A DNA stretch of 64,000 nt from Anaerolineae bacterium (GTDB taxonomy: Bacteria; Chloroflexota; Anaerolineae; Aggregatilineales; Phototrophicaceae), in assembly GCA_022843745.1 (NCBI GenBank), contig JALHNB010000004.1:1-64000 (forward strand), written 5' to 3'. The stretch's first letter is position 1. Each line of letters begins with the position of its first letter. A model generated the notes under the pieces. That model ran no database searches, was not told the DNA's origin, and was given only the letters and a program-made list of their open reading frames with translations. Positions 15,999 through 25,376 of the stretch are shown one piece after another. Position numbers and translations under genes: made by a program.

Positions 15999-16130
15999 AT
16001 GGGCGGCGATGTCTGGTTGTTCGGCGGGCCGCTGTCGGCAAAACTCATTGTCAATACCGTGCTGGACGCGATGGGCATCCAATTGCCCGAAGCCGAGGCC
16101 ACACCTGAGACCATCGAAGCCGCTCGTTAG
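15999..16130 (+). pseudogene. 3' remnant of a siderophore-binding-protein gene
   Basis: A 43-codon open frame ends with TAG at 16128-16130. Its translation (GGDVWLFGGPLSAKLIVNTV..., then EAEATPETIEAAR) looks like the extreme C-terminus of a ferric-siderophore ABC substrate-binding protein, where VGxxxW-x-GGPLSA and a terminal helix are typical. The intact binding-protein gene at 16391 ends in a similar way (VGAHWARGNTYLLANAILDD, EATPEATAES). Upstream the frame closes with TGA at 15945-15947, so the rest of the gene is gone. Confidence 0.6.
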
Positions 16131-16390
16131 CCGGAGAAAGACAACAGATCATGATGACGACACAAGAATTGAGATAAAATCAAATGAGACACTCAATCCG
16201 GCGATGTGATGTTCGTTTATTATTCGCATACGCTAATTAAGGCCCCGAAATCTTAAACGCGAAGAACGAATATCCTGAATTACCGCAAATCAGTGCGGCA
16301 AAACGGATCGCCGATTCTCTGTCTCATTTTCATTTTGAAGATGCTGAAGCACTCTGAAGCATCGAATTAGCCAAAAGGACAACAGCAATT
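16131..16390 (+). promoter_or_regulatory. Upstream region of the siderophore importer operon
   Basis: About 260 bases between the remnant and the binding-protein gene. AT-rich, with a short repeat around 16340-16366 (GATGCTGAAGCACTCTGAAG, then CATC) that can pair GATGCT with AGCATC. It would be the place for an iron-responsive promoter, but I see no clear Fur or DtxR/IdeR box. AAAGGACAAC before the ATG at 16391 is the ribosome site. Confidence 0.35.
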
Positions 16391-17449
16391 ATGCCTAAGC
16401 GAACACTCACAACACTACTACTCACTTTTTTCGCGCTGATAGCCATCATGCCTGCCGCCGCGCAGGAAGCCAACGAATGTGAACCCGGCTTCCGTCTGTT
16501 CGATCATGAACTGCTGGCAACCGACCCGGTGTGTATTCCTGAAAATCCGCAGCGAATCGCATCATTTGAAAACGCGGCCACCGAACTGCTCCTGTTTACC
16601 GATAAAGAAATTGTCGGCACTTTTGGCGCATTCACAAAAGACGAACTTAGTGCCTCGCTGCCTACACTGGCCGATAAATTAGCACCGATTACAGGTTTTG
16701 AATGGCCGCTCAATCTCGAACTCCTGCTCGAAACGTCACCTGATCTGATTGCCGCCTACGAAAACGAAACCATGCCCTACGATCAATTGAGCCAGATCGC
16801 GCCAACCGTGATCTTCGCAGCGGGCATCGCTGAGGGAGACTGGAAGACGGCTGCCGAATTCTGGAGCGAGGTTTTTAACGTTCAGGACATCTATCAGGAG
16901 ATGCTTGCTACCTACGAAGCACGTATTGCCGAATTGCAGGCAGCACTGGGTGAAGATCGTGGCGATACCGAGGTTTCCCTGGTGCTTGCCAGTTCCTATT
17001 TCAACCTGATTTACACAGCAGAAGCCCCCATGAGTTTCATTTTGCAGGACCTCGGATTGGGCCGTCCGGCTTCGCAGGCCCTCAACAGTGAGGAATCGCT
17101 GGCACAGTATGAAAACACAACTTTCGCCTATCTCTCCGACGAAACCTTGAACCTGGCGGATGGTGATGTGATTTTCCTGTTTACCTTCCCCTCACTCGAT
17201 ACCACCGCCAGCGACCAATATCTCAAAGATTTTCAAGCTAACCTGTTATGGCAGAGCCTCAACGCCGTCAAAAATGGGAAATCCTATCAGGTTGGCGCTC
17301 ATTGGGCGCGTGGCAATACCTATTTACTCGCCAATGCCATTCTGGACGATCTTTTCGAATATCTGGCCGATACCGAACCGACAATTCCTAATCCTATCGA
17401 AGCATTCGCTAATGCGGAAGCCACACCTGAGGCGACTGCTGAATCGTAA
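16391..17449 (+). CDS. fecB: Ferric-siderophore ABC transporter, substrate-binding protein
   Basis: A 352-residue exported binding protein of the FecB/FepB (cluster A-II) class that captures ferric siderophores and delivers them to the FecCD permease. Signal peptide 1-25 ends AAAQ; there is no lipobox cysteine, unusual for a monoderm-like relative. The mature part starts with PENPQRIASFENAATELLL, typical of this class, and has two lobes joined by one long helix. The last 25 residues are an Ala/Thr/Glu-rich tail. It is the first gene of a tight five-gene operon. The gene name is by family; the true siderophore is unknown. Confidence 0.9.
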   Translation: MPKRTLTTLLLTFFALIAIMPAAAQEANECEPGFRLFDHELLATDPVCIPENPQRIASFENAATELLLFTDKEIVGTFGAFTKDELSASLPTLADKLAPITGFEWPLNLELLLETSPDLIAAYENETMPYDQLSQIAPTVIFAAGIAEGDWKTAAEFWSEVFNVQDIYQEMLATYEARIAELQAALGEDRGDTEVSLVLASSYFNLIYTAEAPMSFILQDLGLGRPASQALNSEESLAQYENTTFAYLSDETLNLADGDVIFLFTFPSLDTTASDQYLKDFQANLLWQSLNAVKNGKSYQVGAHWARGNTYLLANAILDDLFEYLADTEPTIPNPIEAFANAEATPEATAES

Positions 17450-17452
17450 AAT

Positions 17453-18496
17453 ATGACGGCTCAAGCAAAACCAATTTCCAAAAACACCACCCGTATCCTC
17501 GGCAGCCGCGCCTTGCTGCTGCCGGGGCTGGTGATAGGCATTATCCTGCTTATCCTGTGTCTGCTGTGGAGCATTACGCTCGGCGCAGCGGACATCAACA
17601 CGCAAACCGTCTATGATGCGCTGTTCGCTTTTGATGAGACGAGCTTCCAGCACCTCATCATCCAGACGGTGCGGCTGCCGCGTGTGCTGGCAGGCGTGAT
17701 CGTCGGCGCGGCGCTGGCTGTATCCGGGGCAATCATGCAAGGCCTGACCCGTAATCCCCTGGCAGACAGCGGCATCCTCGGTATTAACAGCGGCGCAGCC
17801 TTTGCCGTCGTTATGGCTGTTTTTCTGCTTGGCAATCCACCGCTATCGACCTATGCGTTTTTTGGCTTTATCGGTGCGGGCGTGGCGGCGATACTGGTTT
17901 ACGCGCTCGGCTCGATGGGACGTGGCGGCACAACCCCACTCAAATTGACGTTGGCAGGCGTCATTTTGTCAGCATTTGTGTCAGCTTTTACGACGGCTAT
18001 TTTGCTGGGCGACCAGGAAACGCTCGACAAAATCCGCTTCTGGACAGCCGGTTCGCTGGCGGGGCGCGAAATGCCGCTGGTGCTGCAAACCGCCCCGTAT
18101 ATCCTGGTTGGTTTATTCGGATCACTGGTCATCAGCCGCCAGATCACGACCATCAGCCTCGGCGAAGATGTTGCGAAGGGTTTGGGACAAAATACAGCCT
18201 GGGTGCGCGGGATCGCCGCAATTATGGTCATCCTCCTGGCAGGTGGCGCAGTCGCGTTGGCCGGGCCGATTGGCTTCGTCGGCCTGATCGTGCCGCATGT
18301 GGTTCGTTTTATCGTTGGTGTGGATTATCGCTGGGTTGTGCCGTATTCGGCGGTTCTGGGCGCAATTCTAGTGACTGTTGCCGATGTAGGGGCGCGTATC
18401 ATCATCCGTCCGCAGGAACTCCCGGTAGGTGTGATGATGGCCTTTGTCGGTGCGCCATTTTTCATCTGGCTTGCGCGCTGGAAGGTGAAACGCTAA
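17453..18496 (+). CDS. fecC: Ferric-siderophore ABC permease, FecC-type
   Basis: A 347-residue FecCD-family permease with about ten membrane helices. It shows the family motifs [56 protein letters not shown] (coupling helix region) and the C-terminal [19 protein letters not shown]. It pairs with the next gene product to form a heterodimeric channel. The start is three bases after the fecB stop; its stop overlaps the ATG of fecD by one base. Confidence 0.93.
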   Translation: MTAQAKPISKNTTRILGSRALLLPGLVIGIILLILCLLWSITLGAADINTQTVYDALFAFDETSFQHLIIQTVRLPRVLAGVIVGAALAVSGAIMQGLTRNPLADSGILGINSGAAFAVVMAVFLLGNPPLSTYAFFGFIGAGVAAILVYALGSMGRGGTTPLKLTLAGVILSAFVSAFTTAILLGDQETLDKIRFWTAGSLAGREMPLVLQTAPYILVGLFGSLVISRQITTISLGEDVAKGLGQNTAWVRGIAAIMVILLAGGAVALAGPIGFVGLIVPHVVRFIVGVDYRWVVPYSAVLGAILVTVADVGARIIIRPQELPVGVMMAFVGAPFFIWLARWKVKR

Positions 18497-19569
18497 TGGC
18501 TGCTCAACACGAACTCAAATCAACCTGGATCACAATTCGCCCGCGCTGGCTGTCATTCCGCCTGGATAAGCGCGTACCGAAAATCGCGGTACTGATATTG
18601 GCCTTCACGTTTATCACGCTGGTATTCAGCATCAGCTACGGCGAATACGATATTTCGCCCTATGAAGTCGTCCGCACGATCCTCAACATCAATCAGGATC
18701 ATCCAGATTATGCCAATTACAAGCTGGTTGTTCATACCTTCCGGCTGCCCCGCATCGTATTAGCATTTCTTGTTGGCGCGGCACTGGCGACATCCGGCAC
18801 ATTGATGCAGGGTATCACGCGCAACCCACTTGCCGATCCTTATCTGATTGGTGTCAGCGGCGGCGCAAGTCTGGCAGCCGTTACTATCATCGTCTGGGTG
18901 CGTGATGTGCCAATAGGCGTTTTGCCCTGGGCGGCGTTTGTCGGCGCGGGGTTAACGGCGCTTGCGATTTATACCCTGGCGTGGAAAGGCGGAAAAAGCA
19001 CCCCCATCCGCCTGATTCTCATCGGCATCGCGCTGGAATCGGTCTTGGGTGCGGTGACGACGGTGATGCTCCTGTTCGGCAATATCAACGATGTGCAGCA
19101 GGCTTATGTCTGGCTGAGTGGCAGCGTCTACGGGCGAAATTGGGAACATGTAAAAGCGCTTGGAAGCTGGATGGTGGTTTTTATCCCGGCGGCATTTTTA
19201 CTGGCGCGTCAGCTTAACACGCTTGGCCTGGGTGACGACACCGCAAAAGGGCTGGGGCTGCGGGTCGAGTGGCAGCGTGGCCTGCTCATGCTCATCAGCG
19301 TGGCGTTGGCGGCAGCAGCCGTCGCCGTCGCCGGGACAATCGGTTTTGTCGGGCTGGTCGCGCCGCATATCGCGAGGCGATTGGTCGGGCCGCTGCACGA
19401 AGGCCTGCTTCCGGTGAGCGCTTTATTTGGCGGTGCGCTGCTGGTGCTGGCGGATTTAATCGGACGATGGGCGATTGCGCCCTCGGAACTCCCTGTCGGC
19501 ATTGTCACCGCGATGATCGGCGCACCCTACTTTTTGTATCTGTTTTATCGCAACCGGAATCAACAATGA
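18496..19569 (+). CDS. fecD: Ferric-siderophore ABC permease, FecD-type
   Basis: A 357-residue FecCD-family permease, the second half of the channel. Motifs: [76 protein letters not shown]. The first 30 residues are a basic cytoplasmic lead before helix 1. It is coupled to fecC by TAATG and to the ATPase gene by an ATGA overlap (19566-19569). Confidence 0.93.
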   Translation: MAAQHELKSTWITIRPRWLSFRLDKRVPKIAVLILAFTFITLVFSISYGEYDISPYEVVRTILNINQDHPDYANYKLVVHTFRLPRIVLAFLVGAALATSGTLMQGITRNPLADPYLIGVSGGASLAAVTIIVWVRDVPIGVLPWAAFVGAGLTALAIYTLAWKGGKSTPIRLILIGIALESVLGAVTTVMLLFGNINDVQQAYVWLSGSVYGRNWEHVKALGSWMVVFIPAAFLLARQLNTLGLGDDTAKGLGLRVEWQRGLLMLISVALAAAAVAVAGTIGFVGLVAPHIARRLVGPLHEGLLPVSALFGGALLVLADLIGRWAIAPSELPVGIVTAMIGAPYFLYLFYRNRNQQ

Positions 19570-20411
19570 GTCAACTAAACGCACATAATCTGACCCTGGC
19601 CTATGAAAACGCCCTGATTATCGAAGGCATGGAGCTGACCATCCCGGATGGCAAAATTACCGCGTTGGTTGGCCCCAACGGCTGCGGCAAATCGACCCTC
19701 CTGCGCGGCATCTCGCGATTATTAAAACCGCGTGGGGGCAATGTGCTGTTGGAAAGCCAGGACATCTGGAAACTGCCAACCAAAGAGCTGGCAAAACGGC
19801 TGGGCATCCTCCCACAAGGGCCTGTCGCGCCAGAGGGTTTGACTGTGCATGAGCTGGTTGCGCAGGGGCGCTATCCCCATCAAAGCTGGTTGCAGCAGTG
19901 GTCGCCAGAGGACGAACGCATTACGCACGAAGCACTCGAAATTACGAATGTCACCGAATTTGCAGATCGTCCGGTTGACACACTCTCCGGAGGCCAGCGC
20001 CAACGTGCCTGGATCGCCATGACATTAGCGCAGGACAGCGACATTATTCTGCTGGATGAACCGACGACCTTTCTCGACCTGGCTTATCAGATCGAAGTGC
20101 TTGACCTGCTGCATGAATTGAACGTCGAACGCGGAAAAACCATCGTCATGGTGCTGCACGATTTGAATCAAGCCTGCCGCTATGCCGATTATCTGATCGC
20201 GATACGTGGGGGGCAAATTAACGCCCAAGGTGAGCCGTCTCTGGTTGTCACTGAAAATCTGGTACGCGAGGTGTTCGGCATCGACTGCAAGATTATCCCA
20301 GACCCGGTGACGAATACGCCTCTGGTCGTGCCCGTAGGAAAAGCCAGGAAAGGCCGCCTGCATCTACCATCCCTGAACGGCAAACACGCCGAACCTGTTC
20401 AAAATCCATAA
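19566..20411 (+). CDS. fecE: Ferric-siderophore ABC transporter ATPase
   Basis: A 281-residue ATP-binding subunit (FecE/FepC type). Walker [11 protein letters not shown]-loop region LGILPQGP, signature [13 protein letters not shown], Walker [16 protein letters not shown]-loop [10 protein letters not shown]. The start ATG overlaps the fecD stop (ATGA). An upstream in-frame extension back to 19269 is a shadow of fecD. The C-terminal 30 residues past the family end are basic and without known role. Confidence 0.95.
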   Translation: MSQLNAHNLTLAYENALIIEGMELTIPDGKITALVGPNGCGKSTLLRGISRLLKPRGGNVLLESQDIWKLPTKELAKRLGILPQGPVAPEGLTVHELVAQGRYPHQSWLQQWSPEDERITHEALEITNVTEFADRPVDTLSGGQRQRAWIAMTLAQDSDIILLDEPTTFLDLAYQIEVLDLLHELNVERGKTIVMVLHDLNQACRYADYLIAIRGGQINAQGEPSLVVTENLVREVFGIDCKIIPDPVTNTPLVVPVGKARKGRLHLPSLNGKHAEPVQNP

Positions 20412-20421
20412 TGAGGGTGTC

Positions 20422-21429
20422 ATGAGCGCCGAAAAAACCGCTGTCAAAGCTTACTGCAATGTAATGGCGATCCAAAAAGGACTTGACCCCGCTGGACATG
20501 CTGGTGATTTTGAAGATTCGATTGTTCTCGAAATTCCCCTGCCCTGGAAAAACAGCATCTATTCCAAAGCCGGAACACTGCCGCAGGAAATCCTTGACCT
20601 TTTCGCAATCTGGCTGAAAAATTATCATGACGGAAAAGGCTATCCGCACCGATTGCTCATGGTCGCGCCGGATGTCGCCTATACCCGTCCGGGATACCGC
20701 CGGGTTATGTTTTATAGCCGACAGCCCGGCGGATTCGCGCAATTTGATAAGATTGAATATCAGGTTCCCGAAGATCAAGTGGGCGCACTATCGTGGGCAT
20801 TGTACGAAGCCAAGGATGAGTTGCCGCGTTTCGATTCTTATCGCGTGCCGGAAGCTGATGCCATTCGTGATGTGATGGTCTGCACACATGGGACGGTTGA
20901 TGTCGCCTGTGCGAAATTTGGCTATCCACTCTTTAAGCACCTGCATAAAACCTACGCATCCGACGTGCTGCGTGTGTGGCGCGTCAGTCACTTCGGTGGG
21001 CATGTTTTCGCACCAACCCTGATTGATATGCCACTTGGTCACTATTGGGCGTATGTCGAGGAAGCGCAAGCCTCACAGATCATCCAGCGAAACGGTGATG
21101 TGCGTGATCTGCGTGGACATTATCGCGGCTGGGCAGGGTTGGAAGGCAGCTTTTTACAGGTAGCGGAACGCGAAATGTGGCAATGTGAAGGCTGGGACTG
21201 GTTCACTTATCCCAAATCCGGGCAGATCATTACCCAGGATGTCAACTCAGAAGACCCCAAGTGGGGCGAAATCCAGATCGACTACACCTCCCCGGCGCAG
21301 CACGGCACTTATCGCGCCAGAGTCGAGATGCACAACCCGATCAATGTCTTTCCGAGTACCGATTCCGAGAAAGAATATGCCTATCCGCAATATGTTGTCA
21401 CCGATTTGCGGAAAGTCGATAAGCCATAA
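20422..21429 (+). CDS. Sucrase/ferredoxin-like (Suc_Fer) thioredoxin-fold [2Fe-2S] protein
   Basis: A 335-residue cytoplasmic protein of the Suc_Fer-like family (PF06999). The C-terminal half has the two-cysteine cluster segment VMVCTHGTVDVACAKFG and the His motif SHFGGHVFAPTLID, which in this family bind a [2Fe-2S] cluster. It is ten bases after the importer ATPase gene, so it belongs to the siderophore operon. A role in reducing or releasing iron from the imported ferric siderophore is a reasonable inference from position and redox fold. No enzymatic activity on sucrose should be read into the family name. Confidence 0.8.
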   Translation: MSAEKTAVKAYCNVMAIQKGLDPAGHAGDFEDSIVLEIPLPWKNSIYSKAGTLPQEILDLFAIWLKNYHDGKGYPHRLLMVAPDVAYTRPGYRRVMFYSRQPGGFAQFDKIEYQVPEDQVGALSWALYEAKDELPRFDSYRVPEADAIRDVMVCTHGTVDVACAKFGYPLFKHLHKTYASDVLRVWRVSHFGGHVFAPTLIDMPLGHYWAYVEEAQASQIIQRNGDVRDLRGHYRGWAGLEGSFLQVAEREMWQCEGWDWFTYPKSGQIITQDVNSEDPKWGEIQIDYTSPAQHGTYRARVEMHNPINVFPSTDSEKEYAYPQYVVTDLRKVDKP

Positions 21430-21431
21430 AA

Positions 21432-21472
21432 TTTCCCGGTATCTATGAACACCTATCATAAATACCGGGAAA
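21432..21472. terminator. Terminator between siderophore operon and VOC gene
   Basis: A perfect 11-bp stem (TTTCCCGGTAT and its complement) with a 19-base loop sits between two convergent genes, three bases after the Suc_Fer stop. The A/T flanks allow it to work in both directions. Confidence 0.75.
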
Positions 21473-21488
21473 ACTGAGAACATCAACC

Positions 21489-21857
21489 TTACTGCGGCGG
21501 TTGATGCAGGCCGACCTGATTGCCTTCGGTGTCCTGGACAATCGCCATCACACCCTGCTCACCAATATCCGTTCGTGGCAGCAAAATTTTGCCGCCGGCT
21601 GATTCGACCCGTTTGAGTGCGCCATCGAGATCGCTGCCGACATTGAGGTAAATGACAATGCCTGTGTTGCTCGGCGTGTAGTGGGGATTCATCACTACCG
21701 CACCAGCAACCGCTTCTTCATCGGCCTGGAAAAAGCCATGTTTAATCTCTCCAAATTCGCCCTTGCGCAGTTCTTTGCCGACAACGCGGCTGTAAAATTC
21801 AACGACACGGTCAAAATCGACGGCGGGGATTTCAAACCAGGTAATCGCGTTAAACAT
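21489..21857 (-). CDS. VOC/glyoxalase-fold protein
   Basis: A 122-residue single-module VOC protein: NAITWFEIPAVDFDRVVEFY at the start, NTGIVIYLNVGSDLDGALKR in the middle, closing VQDTEGNQVGLHQPP. Often annotated as glyoxalase/bleomycin-resistance/dioxygenase; substrate unknown. AGGAG on the minus strand supports the ATG at 21857. It lies 64 bases after a WYL regulator on the same strand, which may control it. Confidence 0.8.
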   Translation of the reverse strand: MFNAITWFEIPAVDFDRVVEFYSRVVGKELRKGEFGEIKHGFFQADEEAVAGAVVMNPHYTPSNTGIVIYLNVGSDLDGALKRVESAGGKILLPRTDIGEQGVMAIVQDTEGNQVGLHQPPQ

Positions 21858-21921
21858 TTTGTATGCTCCTGTGTGTGGTTTTTATCGACATTTATCAGCA
21901 TACAGGAGGCGTGTGACACCA

Positions 21922-22881
21922 TTATGGCAACAGCGATTCGTAGTTTTGCAAAATTGCGTGAGCTTCTTCAATCAAACGTTGGCGCAGGCTTTCCGGCTCA
22001 AGAACGCGCACATTTCTTCCCCACTTCAACAGCCAATCGAGTAAGTCGGTTTCATGACGTGTTTTAAACGTCACGATCAACCCTTCCGCACAATCCTCTG
22101 TACTCACAGCATAAAATGATGGTTCTTCCAGCACCCAACGGGCGACATTGGGACTGAATAAAGCGCGAACGATAAGATTGAGATTACCAAATTCCTCGCG
22201 CTGACTATCAAAATCAATCGGGCGAATAAATGTCTTATCCAACAGTTTGAGATGCTCGATTCGATCCAAACGGAAATGTCGAATGTCCTGGCGCAGATGG
22301 CAGTATGCGGTGAGATGCCATGCTTTCTCAACGTGAATCAAAGCATAGGGGTCGGCATCACGCATCGTAGTCTTCGCGTGGTCGGACGTGCCTGTGCTGC
22401 GGGCATGATATTCAAAGTGGATCGTCTTACGCTGGATAATGGCGCGGCGAATCTGCTGAAGTACACCGGGGTGAGTCGGCGCATCAAGCGGGTTTACCAG
22501 AATAAAACGCAGACCCATCTGCAAATCTCGCACTTCAGTGCGCAATTTCTCCGTCAGCACGGCCTCGATTTTGCGGACGGATGAACGCGCGGCAGCCTGA
22601 TATTGAGCATCAAAATTCTGTGCCATAAAATCGCTGCCCAGCAGCAAAACAATCGCTTCGTCCGTCGTGAAATTTAACGGCGGCAGAAAGTAGCCTTCCA
22701 TCAGCGAATAGCCTTGTCCCGGCGATGAAATAACCGGAACGCCCGATTCACCCAGGGCTTGCATATCGCGATAAATCGTTCGCTTGCTGATTTCAAAGTG
22801 CGCTGCCAGGTCTTCAGCGCGTAGCCAGCCTTTAGCTTGTAATTCGAGGACGATGGCAAGGAGGCGGTCTGTACGGTTCAT
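21922..22881 (-). CDS. HTH/WYL-domain transcriptional regulator
   Basis: A 319-residue YafY-type regulator. Residues 1-60 form a DeoR-like winged helix (RLLAIVLELQAKGWLRAEDL; FEISKRTIYRDMQALGESG). Residues about 135-215 form the WYL ligand-binding domain (FEYHARS, DPYALIHVEKAWHLTAYCH, RHFRLDRIEHL), followed by the WCX extension to the end. WYL proteins sense nucleic-acid or small-molecule ligands and often regulate DNA-damage or defence genes. The likely target is the VOC gene downstream and possibly itself. Confidence 0.9.
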   Translation of the reverse strand: MNRTDRLLAIVLELQAKGWLRAEDLAAHFEISKRTIYRDMQALGESGVPVISSPGQGYSLMEGYFLPPLNFTTDEAIVLLLGSDFMAQNFDAQYQAAARSSVRKIEAVLTEKLRTEVRDLQMGLRFILVNPLDAPTHPGVLQQIRRAIIQRKTIHFEYHARSTGTSDHAKTTMRDADPYALIHVEKAWHLTAYCHLRQDIRHFRLDRIEHLKLLDKTFIRPIDFDSQREEFGNLNLIVRALFSPNVARWVLEEPSFYAVSTEDCAEGLIVTFKTRHETDLLDWLLKWGRNVRVLEPESLRQRLIEEAHAILQNYESLLP

Positions 22882-22953
22882 AATGAAATCCTGAAAGTAA
22901 ACCCCTGCAAGAACGCAGCGTGCTGCGCCCCACGCGGATGAGATTCCCGGATT

Positions 22954-23058
22954 TTAACGCATAATCTCGTCTACAAAGCCATGCTTGACGCAGGTTTTAG
23001 CGTCGATCCAGAAATCGCGCGTCAGCATGGTGCGGATTTCGTTTGCCGAAAGCCAGGA
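22954..23058 (-). pseudogene. C-terminal fragment of a ClpP-like (phage or cellular) protease gene
   Basis: In the minus strand the last 34 codons before the TAA at 22954-22956 read LSANEIRTMLTRDFWIDAKT, then CVKHGFVDEIM. That closely resembles the C-terminal helix and AxxxxxxGfvDEi ending of ClpP/SppA-type serine proteases. The upstream part of the frame does not resemble ClpP and overlaps the chitinase start. No catalytic Ser or His region is present, so this is a dead fragment. Confidence 0.5.
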
Positions 23059-23128
23059 GTGCAATGCGACTATGCTACCTGCCAAAGTCCGGCTAAAATG
23101 CTTGTGGAAGCGATGAACAAGACATATT

Positions 23129-24334
23129 ATGAAAACACGACGATTTTTACTTTTGACTTTTTTGCTCATATTCTGGAATTTGCCCACTATGGCACAGGAT
23201 AACCCCCCTGATTATCGCGTTGTCGGCTATTATGCGAATTGGGCGCTCTATGGCGGATATGATGTGACGCATATCACCGCCGACAAGCTGACACATATCA
23301 ATTATGCGTTTGCGTTCATCTCGCCTGATGGTGATGTTGTTTTGAGCGACGAACAGGCCGACACCCAGTTTCTTTACCCGGAAGACTCCCCTGACCAGCC
23401 TCTAAAGGGCAATCTCCATCAACTCCAACTTCTCAAACAGCAAAATCCTGGCTTACAAACCTTGATTGCTATTGGCGGCTGGACAGGCTCGGCTAATTTT
23501 TCGGATGCGGCGCTGACTCCTGAGTCTCGCCTGCTGTTCGCACAGTCAGCAGTGGATTTTGTCACCCGCTATGGCTTCGATGGGGTTGATATTGATTGGG
23601 AATTTCCGACAGGCGGCGGGTTAGCTGGCAATATTGAGCGCCCCGAAGACCTGGAAAATTTCGTGCTGCTTTTGCAAGCACTGCGGGAGCAGTTAGACGC
23701 TCAAGGCTCACGCGATGGGAAAGAATATTTGCTGACGATTGCGCTGCCTGCCGCGCCGAGCGCTTATCGCCCCCTCGATTGGGAACGCATTCACCCGCTG
23801 CTCGATTGGGTCAACGTCATGAGCTATGACATGAACGGCTGGAATAACGTCACCGATTTTAACGCGCCTTTATACCCTGCCGCACCGGAATCTGTCGGTC
23901 AAATCGCGATTGCCCCGGCGATTACGGATTTGTTGGCGCAAAATATTCCGTCCGATAAGCTAGTGATGGGCTTGCCATTTTACGGCTATGTTTGGCATGG
24001 CGTTGAAAATACCAACAACGGCCTTTACCAGCCCTACACAGGCCGGGGAGCAAGCGCTTCGTCCAGCGACACGACGCTCACCTATCGGCAAATTGTCGAT
24101 CTTATTTCAGGCAGCTACACCCGCTTTTGGGATGATGCTGCAAAAGTCCCCTGGCTGTACGATGCAAATGGGCAGGTCATGATTTCATATGATGATGCTG
24201 AGTCGATTGCCGCCAAAGCCGCTTATGTGCGTGAACATCAACTCGGCGGCCTGATGATCTGGGAACTCAGCCTGGACACGCCCACATCTGACCTGCTCTC
24301 GGCGGTATATGAGGGTCTAAATCCAATTGAGTGA
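23129..24334 (+). CDS. Secreted GH18 chitinase-like glycosidase
   Basis: A 401-residue exported enzyme. Signal peptide 1-22 (ends TMAQ). One GH18 TIM barrel fills the rest: YRVVGYYANWALYGG at strand 1, TLIAIGGWTGS at strand 3 (SxGG-type motif) and the catalytic DGVDIDWEFP (DxxDxDxE, acid Glu last). Late barrel motifs are MSYDMNGWNN, LVMGLPFYGYVW and GLMIWELSLD. It should cleave chitin or other N-acetylglucosamine polymers. No separate chitin-binding module is visible. The gene stands alone. Confidence 0.92.
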   Translation: MKTRRFLLLTFLLIFWNLPTMAQDNPPDYRVVGYYANWALYGGYDVTHITADKLTHINYAFAFISPDGDVVLSDEQADTQFLYPEDSPDQPLKGNLHQLQLLKQQNPGLQTLIAIGGWTGSANFSDAALTPESRLLFAQSAVDFVTRYGFDGVDIDWEFPTGGGLAGNIERPEDLENFVLLLQALREQLDAQGSRDGKEYLLTIALPAAPSAYRPLDWERIHPLLDWVNVMSYDMNGWNNVTDFNAPLYPAAPESVGQIAIAPAITDLLAQNIPSDKLVMGLPFYGYVWHGVENTNNGLYQPYTGRGASASSSDTTLTYRQIVDLISGSYTRFWDDAAKVPWLYDANGQVMISYDDAESIAAKAAYVREHQLGGLMIWELSLDTPTSDLLSAVYEGLNPIE

Positions 24335-24461
24335 CTTGCATGTCGCAAAGCAATCCAACGAAAGCACCATTTGCGTACATAGAGAAGAACGGTCACAATA
24401 TTTTTGAAATTATTAAAAAACAGCTTGTGCGAAATCTCTTTACAAACCAAGGACAACAGTC

Positions 24462-25313
24462 ATGGATGTTAGGATGAAAAAATGCACTAAATGCAAAGTT
24501 GAATATCCAGCGACTAGAGAATACTTCTCGACACATAAGAAAACAAAAGATGGATTAGAAACAAGATGTCACGCTTGTATAAGAGAAAAAAATCGCTTAT
24601 ACCGTGAAAAAAACAATGAAAAAGAAAAAGCTCGCAAGAAAAAATGGCGGGAAGAAAATCCAGAAAAAGTAAAGGCATACAATAGTTGGTATCGAAATGA
24701 ATACCCTGAAAAAGTGCGCTTTATCCTTTCTCAATATCGCACTAAAAATAGAGAAAAATTATTAGAAGATGGTCGCCTATATCGCGAAGAAAATCGTGAT
24801 AAAGAACGAGCAAGAGGGCGAAAATATGCTGAGGAAAACCGAGAAAAGCACCTAAAAAATGGTAGGGAGTGGCGGTTAAAAAACCCTGATAGGGTACGTG
24901 AACTTGATCGGGAATGGAAAGAGAAAAATAAAGATAAAGCCTTAGTTATTAAACAACGCCGAATGGCTCGAAAACAAGGATTACCCGATACATTTACACC
25001 AGAAGATTATCAAAAGATGATGACCTATTGGGGAAGTCGCTGTGCAATATGTGAGCGCGAAGCACAGGAAGGTTTAATCATAGTTCCAGATCATTGGATT
25101 GCATTAAGCGATAAAAGATTAAATAATCCTGGAACTGTTCCTCAAAATATTCTCCCACTTTGTCATTCCGCTAAAGCCGGTATGCTTGGCTGCAATAACC
25201 TGAAATGGTCAAAAGATGGCAGCAAATGGCTGACCGAACTGTATGAAGATGAAGACGCTCAAATCATCAAATCAAAGATTGAACGTTATTTTAATTGGGT
25301 TCAAAATAAATAA
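24462..25313 (+). CDS. HNH-type endonuclease with N-terminal zinc finger and charged repeat region
   Basis: A 283-residue basic protein. Residues 6-45 are a two-CxxC zinc finger (KKCTKCKVEYPATREYF; ETRCHACIREKN) common at the start of phage and mobile HNH nucleases. Residues 45-165 are six or seven imperfect repeats with the core RExNREKxxxxxRxYRxEN, probably a long DNA-binding helix. The C-terminus (about 190-255) is an HNH-like fold: CAICERE, VPDHWIAL, NILPLCHSAKAGMLGCNN. The first His of the HNH motif is in DHW. It is strongly AT-rich compared with both neighbours, so likely a recent mobile insertion. AAGGAC upstream supports the ATG. Confidence 0.75.
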   Translation: MDVRMKKCTKCKVEYPATREYFSTHKKTKDGLETRCHACIREKNRLYREKNNEKEKARKKKWREENPEKVKAYNSWYRNEYPEKVRFILSQYRTKNREKLLEDGRLYREENRDKERARGRKYAEENREKHLKNGREWRLKNPDRVRELDREWKEKNKDKALVIKQRRMARKQGLPDTFTPEDYQKMMTYWGSRCAICEREAQEGLIIVPDHWIALSDKRLNNPGTVPQNILPLCHSAKAGMLGCNNLKWSKDGSKWLTELYEDEDAQIIKSKIERYFNWVQNK

Positions 25314-25321
25314 TTACAAGA

Positions 25322-25339
25322 AAATACTTTAAAGTATTT
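25322..25339. promoter_or_regulatory. 18-bp perfect palindrome upstream of the radical SAM gene
   Basis: AAATACTTTAAAGTATTT is fully self-complementary. It lies 9 bases after the HNH stop and 37 bases before the radical SAM ATG. It could be an operator for a dimeric regulator or a weak terminator. Confidence 0.4.
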
Positions 25340-25376
25340 GGCTATGGTCTAAATGTAAAAGCTATAGAGGTATATT

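Noticed and set aside
16131-16390. Fur or IdeR box in front of the siderophore operon
   Set aside because: No stretch fits either consensus well enough; iron control remains likely but unsupported by sequence.
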